Notes: a model not told the origin generated them from the letters alone. Numbered from the stretch's first letter, positions 49,884 to 58,027 are shown. The stretch: 64,000 bases of DNA from an uncultured Clostridia bacterium (GCA_934746715.1 CAKVFI010000002.1:186001-250000), one strand, 5' to 3'. Numbers and translations: made by a program.

Positions 49884-50999
49884 ATGGGTTTGTTTAAAAA
49901 ACAATTTTTATCAGTGATTGAATGGAAAGATTCAAGCGCAGATGTTTTGGTTTTCCGTTATCCAATGGAATCTGGGGCTGAAATTATGAATAGTTCAACT
50001 TTGGTTGTTAGAGAAAGCCAAGTTGCAGTGTTTGTTCACAAGGGGCAAATTGCCGATGTCTTTGGCCCCGGCACATACAAACTTTCAACAGAAAATATTC
50101 CATTTTTAACAAAAATGTTAAGCTTGCCAACTTTGGGCAACAGCAGAATAAAAGCAGAAGTTTATTTTGTAAACACAAAACGCTTTATGGGCTTAAAGTG
50201 GGGCACGCAAAATCCTATCATGATGCGCGATGTTGATTTTGGCAATATTCGTTTGCGTGGCTTTGGCACATTCTCAATCCAAGTTAACGACCCAACAAAA
50301 TTTATGAGAGAGTGCTTTGGCACCAGCCCTATTTATCGTGTTGATGATGTTGCAACACAATACAAATCAAGTTTGATTCAATTGCTTACTGATGTTATTG
50401 CAGAAAGCAAAGTTTCTGCTCTTGACTTGGCAGCAAAATACAAAGAACTTGGCAAGGCAGTTGAAGCTCATGCAAAAGAAGAATTTGCACCTTTAGGCTT
50501 GAAAGTTTCTAATTTTGTTATTGAAAATCTTTCATTGCCCGAAGATGTTGAAAAAATGCTTGATGAACGCACAAAAATGGGTGTTATTAGTGACAAGATG
50601 GGCACATATACTCAATATAAAACAGCAAATGCGATTGAAGAATCTGCAAAAAATCCATCTGGCACAAATTTAACAGGCATGGGGGTTGGCCTTGGTGCTG
50701 GAGTGCAAATGGGCAATGTGTTTGGTGAAGCACTTGCGGGTGCAAAAGATAGTAAACGTCAAGTAACAGTTCAATGTGTTAAATGTGGTGCATCAATCCC
50801 TGGAAAATCAAAATTCTGCCCAGAGTGTGGTGCAACACAAGCACTTTCTTGCCCAAAATGTGGCGAACCAATAACTAAAGGTAGCAAATTCTGTGTTAAC
50901 TGCGGACAAAAATTGGAAACAGGCAAAGTGTGTGCAAAATGTGGAAAAACACTTTCAGCAAAAGCAAAATTCTGCCCTGATTGTGGTGAAAAGGTTTAG
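49884..50999 (+). CDS. SPFH-domain protein with three zinc ribbons
   Basis: 371 residues. The first 215 or so form an SPFH/band-7 domain of the YdjI type (VIEWKDSSADVLVFRYPMESGAEIMNSSTLVVRESQVAVFVHKGQIADVFGPGTYKL; LRGFGTFSIQVNDP; EEFAPLGLKVSNFVIENLSLPEDVEK). A glycine-rich linker follows, then three ribbons: CVKCGASIPGKSKFCPECG, CPKCGEPITKGSKFCVNCG and CAKCGKTLSAKAKFCPDCG. There is no membrane segment. YdjI in Bacillus localises to membrane lesions with PspA/YdjGH; a similar stress role is inferred. It forms a two-gene unit with the membrane-ribbon protein that follows. Confidence 0.88.
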   Translation: MGLFKKQFLSVIEWKDSSADVLVFRYPMESGAEIMNSSTLVVRESQVAVFVHKGQIADVFGPGTYKLSTENIPFLTKMLSLPTLGNSRIKAEVYFVNTKRFMGLKWGTQNPIMMRDVDFGNIRLRGFGTFSIQVNDPTKFMRECFGTSPIYRVDDVATQYKSSLIQLLTDVIAESKVSALDLAAKYKELGKAVEAHAKEEFAPLGLKVSNFVIENLSLPEDVEKMLDERTKMGVISDKMGTYTQYKTANAIEESAKNPSGTNLTGMGVGLGAGVQMGNVFGEALAGAKDSKRQVTVQCVKCGASIPGKSKFCPECGATQALSCPKCGEPITKGSKFCVNCGQKLETGKVCAKCGKTLSAKAKFCPDCGEKV

Positions 51000-51007
51000 G
51001 TGATATT

Positions 51008-51445
51008 ATGTGTTTTAGATATAAAGAACATAGATATGGCAAATCAACTTTGGTTTTGGCGTCCATAATAATGATTGCATTGGCAGTTGCTGCTGGATTT
51101 GGCGGCGTTGTTGCTGTTTTAAAAATGACACACTGGTCAAAATATGTTATTGTGTCAGTGGCAGGCATTGTTGCTTTAGGTTTGCTATTGTTGGGTATTT
51201 CGATGCTTGTTGTAAGTTTTGGCATGTCTGGTTATCGCAAATCAGTGCGTGATATTGGTTATGCAAAAGGTGTTGACCATGACAGATTGTGCGATAATTG
51301 TGGCAGATTGATTAACAAAGACGAAGATTTTTGCACATATTGTGGTGCAAAACAAACACCAACAGAAAAGCGTGTGTGCCCATTATGTAAAGGCAAAAGT
51401 TCTCCAGATGCGGAATATTGCGCGCATTGCGGACACAAATTTTAA
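51008..51445 (+). CDS. Membrane protein with zinc-ribbon tail
   Basis: 145 residues with two membrane helices (about 15-37 and 47-73) and two C-terminal zinc ribbons: CDNCGRLINKDEDFCTYCG and CPLCKGKSSPDAEYCAHCG. It starts 9 nt after the SPFH gene and shares its promoter, so it is probably a membrane partner of that protein. Bacillus ydjGHI has a comparable mix of zinc-ribbon membrane proteins next to an SPFH protein. Confidence 0.78.
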   Translation: MCFRYKEHRYGKSTLVLASIIMIALAVAAGFGGVVAVLKMTHWSKYVIVSVAGIVALGLLLLGISMLVVSFGMSGYRKSVRDIGYAKGVDHDRLCDNCGRLINKDEDFCTYCGAKQTPTEKRVCPLCKGKSSPDAEYCAHCGHKF

Positions 51446-51449
51446 ATAT

Positions 51450-51481
51450 AAAAAGTGCAACCAATATGGTTGCACTTTTTT
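51450..51481 (+). terminator. Terminator of the SPFH unit
   Basis: A 14-bp stem (AAAAAGTGCAACCA / TGGTTGCACTTTTT) with loop ATA, then T. Confidence 0.93.
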
Positions 51482-51576
51482 GATGTGGTTAATCGGGTTA
51501 AAAATTTGTTTTCGACAAAATAAGGTTAAAACATTAATATAACTGACAAATTGACAAAATAATGCCAAATTAAACC

Positions 51577-51605
51577 TTGGTAAAACCCCTTAAATGTAGT
51601 ATCAT
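51577..51605 (+). promoter_or_regulatory. Probable promoter of the 113-residue gene
   Basis: TTGGTA (51577-51582), 17-bp spacer, TATCAT (51600-51605), about 35 bp before the start. Confidence 0.5.
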
Positions 51606-51640
51606 TTTGTTATTAACTTAAATCTATTTAAGGGGGAGTT

Positions 51641-51982
51641 ATGAAAAAAAAGATTAAAGGTAAATTATATTTTTTGGCAAGGGACGCAAAAAGCAGAATG
51701 AGAAATTTTAATAAAGAAAAATCAGTTTTTGAACAGTTGCCATACGCCAAAATTGGGTTGAGTGAAAAGGAACAAAATTTGTATGAAAGAGTTTGCCGCA
51801 TTTTGGACAGCAATACGATTGTTATTAATCCTATTAAAGAATTGGTTGATAACAAATATTACAACACTTTGTCACTTGAAGGTAAACAAAAATACATATT
51901 TGATTTAAGTGAAAAATATAAGGAAATGAAAGTGAGATATGAACGCGAACATCAACAATTGGCAAATGTTTCAAGCATTTAG
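51641..51982 (+). CDS. Hypothetical protein, 113 aa
   Basis: A basic N-terminus (MKKKIKGKLYFLARDAKSRMR), then charged helix-prone sequence ending in YKEMKVRYEREHQQLANVSSI. Soluble, no signal peptide. Not recognised. It has a strong AAGGGGGAGT ribosome site and its own terminator, and is a single-gene unit. Confidence 0.65.
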   Translation: MKKKIKGKLYFLARDAKSRMRNFNKEKSVFEQLPYAKIGLSEKEQNLYERVCRILDSNTIVINPIKELVDNKYYNTLSLEGKQKYIFDLSEKYKEMKVRYEREHQQLANVSSI

Positions 51983-52005
51983 TTTGTTTTTTTATCTCAA
52001 AATTT

Positions 52006-52040
52006 GCTTGCACCAATATTTTGTCTGCAAGCGTTTTTTT
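52006..52040 (+). terminator. Terminator of the 113-residue gene
   Basis: GCTTGCA (52006-52012) pairs with TGCAAGC (52026-52032), followed by GTTTTTTTT. Confidence 0.8.
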
Positions 52041-52143
52041 TATTGGTTTGTTTGATGTTTTATTAAAAACATGTTGATAAAAACCAATTAATTGCTTTGG
52101 ATAACATAACAAACATATTTTAGTGTTTGAAAATGTTTTTATT

Positions 52144-52187
52144 TTTTGTACAAAAATGTTGACTTTTGTACAAAAATGTTATATAGT
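52144..52187 (+). promoter_or_regulatory. Promoter with two palindromic operators
   Basis: The promoter is TTGACT (52159-52164), 17-bp spacer, TATAGT (52182-52187). The palindrome TTTTGTACAAAA occurs twice, at 52144-52155 and 52164-52175, each followed by ATGTT. The copies are exactly 20 bp apart, on nearly the same DNA face. One lies just upstream of the -35 and one fills the spacer, an arrangement typical of cooperative repression. Confidence 0.7.
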
Positions 52188-52205
52188 GAGAATAAGGAAA
52201 GGCTA

Positions 52206-52622
52206 ATGATGGACACAAATATTACGAAAAACTCTCGTGCAGATGAGGAACAAATACTTTTGAAAGTTTGCTCATTTTTGGAAATGGAAAAGCCAAAATT
52301 AACACAAGATGGATTGGTTGCACAACTTAAAGAAATTTGTGCTGCTAGAATTTTTGATGCGATTGGTGTTAGAAATATGTACAATAGGGATAATAAGTTT
52401 TTTGCCTTTTTAACCATGGTTATGGGGCAGGCAATTAGTGATGTGTTGCATCTGCATTTGCAAATAGCACCAGATAGTTTGAGGCTTTTTAGGTATGATG
52501 GCATAAATTTTGTTAATGATATTAAAACTTTTTTGCTTACTCAAGACATCGACACTGCCATGTTAAACATCTTTGATTTGATTGATGATAATTTTGAATT
52601 GATTAAAACAATTGAAATTTAA
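52206..52622 (+). CDS. Hypothetical protein under the twin operators
   Basis: 138 residues from ATG 52206 (MMDTNITKNSR), which follows AAGGAAAGG; the longer frame from 52146 starts before the promoter. The middle (EEQILLKVCSFLEMEKPKLTQDGLVAQLKEICAARIFDAIGV) is helix-prone and could be a small helical domain, but I see no helix-turn-helix I can name. Not recognised. The palindromes just upstream raise the possibility that it is an autoregulator. Confidence 0.6.
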   Translation: MMDTNITKNSRADEEQILLKVCSFLEMEKPKLTQDGLVAQLKEICAARIFDAIGVRNMYNRDNKFFAFLTMVMGQAISDVLHLHLQIAPDSLRLFRYDGINFVNDIKTFLLTQDIDTAMLNIFDLIDDNFELIKTIEI

Positions 52623-52692
52623 GTTGAAATTTGTTAAAATAATTGTAATTCAAAGGACAAGTTGCCGTTTTTGAACAACAAAAGGATACGTT

Positions 52693-53505
52693 ATGGAAAA
52701 AATTACAATTGCTATATGTTACGATTTTGACAAAACTCTTGCAACAACCAACATGCAAGAATACACATTTATTCCAAGGCTTAATTCCACTGAAAAAGAT
52801 TTTTGGGACAAGTGTAATGAATACTCGGAAAAAAATGGTTCTGATTCAACGCTTACATATATGCGCGTGATGATTGATGAATGCAAAAGGAAAGGTATTA
52901 AACTGACTCATGATTATTTAAAACAAATGGGTAAAAATATTGAATTTTTTAATGGCGTAACTTCTTGGTTTGACCGCATTAATAAATATGCCGAAAGCAA
53001 AAATGTTAATTTGGAACATTATTTGATTTCAAGTGGCAACAAAGAGATAATTGAAGGCAGCAAAATTTTTAAAAAATTCACTCAAGTTTTTGCGTCGGAG
53101 TTTGTTTATGATGAAAATGGTATTGCTTATTGGCCAAAAAACATTGTTAATTTCACATTAAAAACTCAATATTTGTTTAGAATTTGCAAAGGTGCAACCG
53201 AACTTACTGACGAAACAAAAGTTAATGACAGGATTGACAAAAAGCATGTGGAATTTAGAAATATGATTTACATTGGCGATGGCGTGAATGATGTGCCTTG
53301 CATGACTTTGGTTAAAGAAAAGGGCGGCACTGCGGTTTCAGTTTATCCAAAAGGGAATGAGCTGATTAGCGCAAAATTGTTGAAGGACAATAGGGTGGAC
53401 TACGCTTGTGAAAGTGATTATTCCAAAAATTCAAAATTGGAAGTTTTGCTAAAACTTGTTATAGATTCTTGTGCAATGCGTGAAAAAATTATTGCGCAAA
53501 AATAG
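52693..53505 (+). CDS. HAD-superfamily hydrolase (phosphoserine-phosphatase-like)
   Basis: 270 residues. Motif I is CYDFDKTLA (nucleophile Asp11, acid Asp13), motif II is the Ser in YLISSGN, and motif IV is IGDGVNDVP (near 195). A helical cap (residues about 30-100) holds many charged residues. This order fits HAD subfamily I enzymes of the SerB/ThrH type; the physiological phosphate ester is unknown. It has an AAAAGGATACGTT ribosome site and a terminator shared with the convergent lipoprotein gene. Confidence 0.85.
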   Translation: MEKITIAICYDFDKTLATTNMQEYTFIPRLNSTEKDFWDKCNEYSEKNGSDSTLTYMRVMIDECKRKGIKLTHDYLKQMGKNIEFFNGVTSWFDRINKYAESKNVNLEHYLISSGNKEIIEGSKIFKKFTQVFASEFVYDENGIAYWPKNIVNFTLKTQYLFRICKGATELTDETKVNDRIDKKHVEFRNMIYIGDGVNDVPCMTLVKEKGGTAVSVYPKGNELISAKLLKDNRVDYACESDYSKNSKLEVLLKLVIDSCAMREKIIAQK

Positions 53506-53554
53506 TGTAAAATTAAAAATTTATTTTTTGATTTGTGATATTAAAAGGAAAATT

Positions 53555-53587
53555 AAAAAAGTTTAGCTGAATGCTAAACTTTTTTTG
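53555..53587. terminator. Bidirectional terminator
   Basis: AAAAAAGTTTAGC (53555-53567) pairs with GCTAAACTTTTTT (53573-53585) around TGAAT. It serves the HAD gene (plus) and also overlaps the stop codon of the convergent lipoprotein gene (minus). Confidence 0.9.
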
Positions 53588-54257
53588 CGATGATTTGACC
53601 GTTTGAGCTGTCCACCAAAACACCCAAAATTTCTCCGTTTGTTGAAACAACTCCAACATACCAATAATAATTGCATGGGTCAGCGGAAGATGAATCTTTA
53701 ACGATTTTCATAACGGCCTCGATTTTGTTGTTTTTGTCTGAAGTTAATTGTTTGATGTCCTTTTTTAATGTTTGATTTGCAATTTCAATTGCTTTGTTGC
53801 TGTCCACTTCAAATTTTGATGAAATGTTTGTCATCTCTTTGTTAAAACTTGTGCTGCCAAAAACAATTTGAACACTGACAGAAGAACTATCATTGACTCG
53901 TTTTTCAATATCTGCGATATATGAGTTTTCAACTTCGCTTTTTTCAAGTTTTCCAGTAAAAGTTTGGTCATCAACTTTGATTGTGTAATTGTAGTCAAAA
54001 TTGCCCATTGGGGCAGAGTCAATACGAGAGATTGTAACAATGCCAAATTCTATCATGTTGTTTTTTACGCCGTCAAAATTGTAATTTTCTTCACGCATAC
54101 CGGAACTCAAACTTACTGTGTAAACTTCATCTTGAGCAATAAACAAGTTTTGGCGTTCCTCAATCAAATAATCGTTTAATTTTAAATCTTTGTTGCCACA
54201 AGCTGTTAAGCAAAACGCGCAAATAGCAAACAACACAATTAATATTTTCTTTTTCAT
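53574..54257 (-). CDS. Lipoprotein with PepSY-like C-terminal domain
   Basis: 227 residues. MKKKILIVLFAICAFCLTACGN is a lipoprotein signal with lipobox LTAC. The last third (SNKAIEIANQTLKKDIKQLTSDKNNKIEAVMKIVKDSS...YYWYVGVVSTNGEILGVLVDSSNGQIIAKKV) has the 'A..iA...' helix followed by 'y.V.v...g...v.vda.tG.i' strands of PepSY-like domains. Extracellular; the exact role is unknown. It is divergent from the radical SAM gene and has GAGGTAA before its start. Confidence 0.78.
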   Translation of the reverse strand: MKKKILIVLFAICAFCLTACGNKDLKLNDYLIEERQNLFIAQDEVYTVSLSSGMREENYNFDGVKNNMIEFGIVTISRIDSAPMGNFDYNYTIKVDDQTFTGKLEKSEVENSYIADIEKRVNDSSSVSVQIVFGSTSFNKEMTNISSKFEVDSNKAIEIANQTLKKDIKQLTSDKNNKIEAVMKIVKDSSSADPCNYYWYVGVVSTNGEILGVLVDSSNGQIIAKKV

Positions 54258-54308
54258 GTTTTACCTCATAATAAATATATTTGCTTGTCCATACAAATAG
54301 AACATTGT

Positions 54309-54337
54309 TTGACAAATTTTTGATTTATAGTTAAACT
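54309..54337 (+). promoter_or_regulatory. Promoter directly before the radical SAM gene
   Basis: TTGACA (54309-54314), 17-bp spacer, TAAACT (54332-54337), then 7 nt to the ATG at 54345. No ribosome site. This predicts a leaderless or one-base leader mRNA. Confidence 0.7.
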
Positions 54338-54344
54338 TTTTGTT

Positions 54345-55238
54345 ATGAAAATCAAAAAAGAAGATTTGCATCAAAATCTATGCAACATTTGTCCACGCAA
54401 ATGCAATGTTGACAGAACAAAAAGCATTGGTTTTTGCAAACAATCAAACAAAGTTAAAATAAGCAAAATTATGCTACATCATTTTGAAGAGCCTTGCATA
54501 AGTGGAAATGAAAAAGGAAATGGCAGTGGCACAATATTTTTTGCTGGTTGCAATTTGAGATGTGTTTTTTGCCAAAATTATCAAATCAGCCATTTGGGCA
54601 AAGGAAAGGATATTTCAATCAAAGCATTGGCAAACATTTTTAAAAAATTGGAAAAACAAGGTGCGTACAACATAAACCTTGTAACGCCAACTCATTTTAC
54701 AAATCAAATTATCGAAGCACTAAAACTATACAAGCCTAACATTCCTGTTGTGTGGAATAGTGGCGGATATGAAACTGTTGAAACAATAAAACGGTTGGAA
54801 GGTTTGGTTGATGTTTATTTGGTTGATTTGAAATATTCATCAAACGAACTCGCACTCAAATATAGCAAAGCAAAAGATTATGTTGAAAACAATCAAGAAG
54901 TGATTAAGGAAATGATTAGGCAACAACCAAAAAATGTATTTGAAAATGGATTGCTTAAAAATGGAGTTATAATTCGTCATTTGATTTTGCCAACCCACAC
55001 GGACGATAGTTTGAAATGCCTTGATTTTGTTTATAAAAATTTTGGCAAGGATTGTATTGTTAGTTTGATGAGCCAGTATGAACCGCAGTATAAGGCAAAT
55101 GAATATCCAGAAATTAATCGCAAGATTACTCCACTTGAATACAAGCGAGTGGTTAATCATGCATTAAAACTTGGCATGATGAATTGTTACACACAAGAGC
55201 TTTCCAGTGCGGATAGTAAATATACACCAAAATTTTAA
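54345..55238 (+). CDS. Radical SAM protein, PflA-like (COG1313 type)
   Basis: 297 residues. The radical-SAM cysteines are C69, C73 and C76 in FFAGCNLRCVFCQN. Before them is a cysteine-rich start (CNICPRKCNVDR...GFC) seen in PflX-like proteins. After them come IRHLILPTHTDDSLKCLDFV and a C-terminal MSQYEPQYKANEYPEINRKITPLEY. It binds a [4Fe-4S] cluster and SAM; the target is unknown, though some relatives activate glycyl-radical enzymes. No such partner lies in the window. Confidence 0.88.
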   Translation: MKIKKEDLHQNLCNICPRKCNVDRTKSIGFCKQSNKVKISKIMLHHFEEPCISGNEKGNGSGTIFFAGCNLRCVFCQNYQISHLGKGKDISIKALANIFKKLEKQGAYNINLVTPTHFTNQIIEALKLYKPNIPVVWNSGGYETVETIKRLEGLVDVYLVDLKYSSNELALKYSKAKDYVENNQEVIKEMIRQQPKNVFENGLLKNGVIIRHLILPTHTDDSLKCLDFVYKNFGKDCIVSLMSQYEPQYKANEYPEINRKITPLEYKRVVNHALKLGMMNCYTQELSSADSKYTPKF

Positions 55239-55333
55239 AATATAAATAATATTTGAAAAATTAAAAAAATAATATAAAAATAAATAAATATTATAAAATT
55301 AATTAATTTTTTAAATAAAAATAAAAAAATATT
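55239..55333 (+). other. A+T-only spacer after the radical SAM gene
   Basis: About 95 bases of nearly pure A+T (AAATAAATATT-like words) between the stop and the terminator. Another A+T-rich stretch follows the terminator up to 55475. No gene seen. Confidence 0.55.
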
Positions 55334-55363
55334 AAAAAATATTGCGATAATGCAATATTTTTT
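55334..55363 (+). terminator. Terminator of the radical SAM gene
   Basis: AAAAAATATTGC (55334-55345) pairs perfectly with GCAATATTTTTT (55352-55363) around GATAAT. Confidence 0.88.
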
Positions 55364-55474
55364 TGTTTTATTAATAAATTATTAAAATAAATTAATGTTT
55401 GTAACAATAAATGATTTTGCGGTTTGATAAATTATGATTAGAAATAATTTTTAAATTTATTATTTATTTTAAAA

Positions 55475-55897
55475 TTAATATTTGGCAATGCGTCTTGCGT
55501 GTCTGCCGCCTTCAAACTCACTGGACAAAAACACTTTGATGATTTTAATCATTGAACGAGTGCTTGTTAATCTTGCACCCATGGTTAAAACATTTGCGTC
55601 TTCATCTTTCCTTGCAAGGTATGCAATTGCACAATCGTAAGCATTTACAGCACGAATGCCTTTTTGCCTGTTTGCAACGATGTTTGCGCCCACACCAGAA
55701 CCGCACAAAAAGATTCCGCAATTATCTGGGTCTTTTAAAACTTCTTGGGCGGCTGGGGCAATCAAATCAGGGTAGTCATCGTCTTTATCAAATTCCTTTG
55801 GCCCCATATATTTATATTCAATTTTTTTGTTGTCAAAAAAGTGCATGATTTTTTGCATGGCATCGTAGCCAGCGTGGTCGCAAGATAAAATAATCAT
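55475..55897 (-). CDS. rpiB: Ribose-5-phosphate isomerase B
   Basis: 140 residues. It interconverts ribose 5-phosphate and ribulose 5-phosphate. LSCDHAGYDAMQKI at the N-terminus and catalytic Cys65 in CGIFLCGSGVGANIVANRQKGIRAVNAYDCAIA match RpiB, with DANVLTMGARL and a C-terminal GGRHARRIAKY. It has AAAAGGAACAAT before ATG 55897. Confidence 0.96.
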   Translation of the reverse strand: MIILSCDHAGYDAMQKIMHFFDNKKIEYKYMGPKEFDKDDDYPDLIAPAAQEVLKDPDNCGIFLCGSGVGANIVANRQKGIRAVNAYDCAIAYLARKDEDANVLTMGARLTSTRSMIKIIKVFLSSEFEGGRHARRIAKY

Positions 55898-56088
55898 ATT
55901 GTTCCTTTTATGTTAATTAAAATTAACAATCAAATATAATATAAATATTTTAATGTTTTTTTGTTAAAAAATCTAGCAAAATAAATGATCTTGAAAATAT
56001 TTTGCAAAAATTTTAAATTTTTATCATTAAAAGATGAAATTATCTTTTTTGGTTTGAAGATTTTTGTTTGTTGAATGATAAAAAGTTA

Positions 56089-56117
56089 TTTACAAATAGT
56101 TCGTTTCATGTTAAAAT
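56089..56117 (+). promoter_or_regulatory. Promoter predicting leaderless TM2 gene mRNA
   Basis: TTTACA (56089-56094), 17-bp spacer, TAAAAT (56112-56117), then 6 nt to the ATG at 56124. No Shine-Dalgarno site. It lies next to the 3'-open AT-rich region upstream of rpiB. Confidence 0.7.
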
Positions 56118-56123
56118 ACAACT

Positions 56124-56600
56124 ATGCAAAAAACAAACAAAAAATGCCCAAGATGTGATGCAAAAATGCCGGTGAGCGCTATGATTTGCCCAAGGTGTGA
56201 ACTTAACTTTAAAAAGTTTGACACAGCAACAAATGCAGCTGGCAAAAAGGCATTGAATGAAGGACGAAAACAAGATGTGGTTTTTAGAAAAGGTTGCCCA
56301 AAAGATGTGAGCAAAACAAAACTGATTTTGCTTGCAGTTTTTTTGGGGTTTACTGGTGCACATAATTATTTTGTTGGAAGAAACAAAAAAGGATTGTTTT
56401 ACACTATTTTCTTTTTGGTGGGAGTTGTCAATGCTGTGTTAACAGTTGTTGTTAAATCTGCACTTACTGGTTGGGTTAAAGAAATATTTACAATCCTAGT
56501 TTTGATTTGGGGCGTTGTTTTGGTTATGTGGTTGTTTGATGTTTTGAACATAATTTTTGATAACTACAAAATACCAGTTAGTATTGATCTTGAAAAATAA
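56124..56600 (+). CDS. TM2-domain protein with N-terminal zinc ribbon
   Basis: 158 residues. A ribbon (CPRCDAKMPVSAMICPRCELNF) is followed by a TM2 domain: KTKLILLAVFLGFTGAHNYFVGRNKKGLFYTIFFLVGVVNAVL, with the characteristic G.hG.H.fY.G pattern and two or three membrane helices. It resembles the zinc-ribbon membrane proteins at 51008 in design. Function unknown. Confidence 0.82.
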   Translation: MQKTNKKCPRCDAKMPVSAMICPRCELNFKKFDTATNAAGKKALNEGRKQDVVFRKGCPKDVSKTKLILLAVFLGFTGAHNYFVGRNKKGLFYTIFFLVGVVNAVLTVVVKSALTGWVKEIFTILVLIWGVVLVMWLFDVLNIIFDNYKIPVSIDLEK

Positions 56601-56700
56601 AAAGAAAAATTAAAATTTTTGACAAAAACGCGTTAATTTTTGCAAAAAAATAAGAAAAAAATATAAAAAAACAAAAAAATATTTTAAAAATTATAAAAAA
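56601..56700 (+). other. A+T-only spacer before mnmA
   Basis: About 100 bases of A/T-rich sequence (AAAAAATAT words). No clear terminator for the TM2 gene and no strong -35/-10 for mnmA were seen. Confidence 0.5.
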
Positions 56701-56713
56701 ATAAGGAGTTAAT

Positions 56714-57799
56714 GTGGAACAAAAAACTGTTGTTGTGGGGCTTTCTGGTGGCGTGGATAGCTCGGTTGCTGCATATTTGTTGAAGCAGCAAGGGTATAAT
56801 GTGATTGGGCTTTTTATGCTTAATTGGGAAGAGAATGACGATAAGGGCAATTGCACTGCCGAGCAAGATTTTGAAGATGTTAAACGTGTGGCAAACAAAA
56901 TAGGCATTCCTTACTACACTGTTAACTATGCCAAGGAATATAAAGAAAGAGTGTTTAGTTACTTTTTGGAAGAGTATGAAAAAGGGTACACTCCAAACCC
57001 AGATGTAATGTGTAACAAAGAAATTAAGTTTGGCCCATTTTTAAAGCATGCTATGGAGTTGGGGGCAGACTATATTGCAACTGGTCATTATTGCAAGCGT
57101 GTTGATAAGGATGGAAAAGTTTATTTGTACAAGTCGCACGACAAAAACAAAGATCAAACTTACTTTTTGAATCAACTCAATCAGGCGCAATTGTCCAAAA
57201 CACTTTTTCCACTTGCAGACATTGATAAAACTGAAGTTAGGGAAATTGCAAAGAAGTTGGGATTGAGCACTGCGGAGAAAAAAGATAGCACCGGAATTTG
57301 TTTTATTGGTGAAAGAAATTTTAGGCAATTTTTGAAAACATTTTTGCCAGCACAACCTGGAGATATAAAAGATTTGCAAGGCAACATTGTTGGCAGACAC
57401 GACGGCGTGATGTATTACACAATTGGGCAACGCCGTGGGTTGAATATTGGCGGCAAAAATGGTTATGATGCTGATAGATGGTTTGTTGTTAAAAAAGATG
57501 TTAAAACAAACACTCTTTTTGTTAATTGTGGGGAATGTGATGAGATGTTTAGTTCTGGTTGCATTGTGACAGATTTTAATTGGATAACAGACACTCCAAA
57601 CTCAAACTTTACGTGTTTTGCAAAATTGCGTTATCGTCAGCCGGACCAAGGTGTTGATGTTGAAATGATTGATGAACACACTTTAAAATTGAAATTTGCA
57701 ACACGTCAGCGTGCAGTTACTGTTGGGCAATTTGCAGTTTTGTATGATGAAAATGGCATGTGCTATGGCGGCGGCAGAATAAATGAATTAATTAAATAA
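56714..57799 (+). CDS. mnmA: tRNA-uridine 2-sulfurtransferase
   Basis: 361 residues. It adds sulfur to U34 of Lys, Glu and Gln tRNAs. The ATP-binding PP-loop GLSGGVDSSVAAYLL is at the N-terminus, the first catalytic Cys is C100 in NPDVMCNKEIKF, and the second is C196 in DSTGICFIGER. GDIKDLQGNIVGRHDG and the C-terminal beta-domain (RYRQPDQGVDV) follow. The start is GTG 56714; an overlapping ATG at 56712 is in another frame. AAGGAGTTA precedes it. Confidence 0.96.
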   Translation: MEQKTVVVGLSGGVDSSVAAYLLKQQGYNVIGLFMLNWEENDDKGNCTAEQDFEDVKRVANKIGIPYYTVNYAKEYKERVFSYFLEEYEKGYTPNPDVMCNKEIKFGPFLKHAMELGADYIATGHYCKRVDKDGKVYLYKSHDKNKDQTYFLNQLNQAQLSKTLFPLADIDKTEVREIAKKLGLSTAEKKDSTGICFIGERNFRQFLKTFLPAQPGDIKDLQGNIVGRHDGVMYYTIGQRRGLNIGGKNGYDADRWFVVKKDVKTNTLFVNCGECDEMFSSGCIVTDFNWITDTPNSNFTCFAKLRYRQPDQGVDVEMIDEHTLKLKFATRQRAVTVGQFAVLYDENGMCYGGGRINELIK

Positions 57800-57855
57800 A
57801 TTATAAAAATTTGAAAAAAATTAAAAAATTATATAAAAATATTAAAAAAATAGTT

Positions 57856-57892
57856 AAAAATGCTGAAAAAATTAATTTTTTGGCATTTTTTT
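57856..57892 (+). terminator. Terminator of mnmA
   Basis: AAAAATGC followed by a run of A residues pairs with a T run followed by GGCATTTTT, giving a long stem of about 17 pairs with a bulge, then a T-tract. Confidence 0.75.
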
Positions 57893-58021
57893 ATATTTTT
57901 TAATTTTATTTTTGCTTTTATTGTTTTGTTTTCTGCTAAAATTATTAATAATTTTTGAGTGGAAAATATTTTTTAAAAATATTTGTAATTATTTGCAGAA
58001 AAATGTGCTTTTGTGTTAAAC

Positions 58022-58027
58022 TATAAT
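58022..58027 (+). promoter_or_regulatory. -10 box of the giant surface gene
   Basis: TATAAT at 58022-58027, 24 bp before the ATG. The -35 region is weak. Confidence 0.5.
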
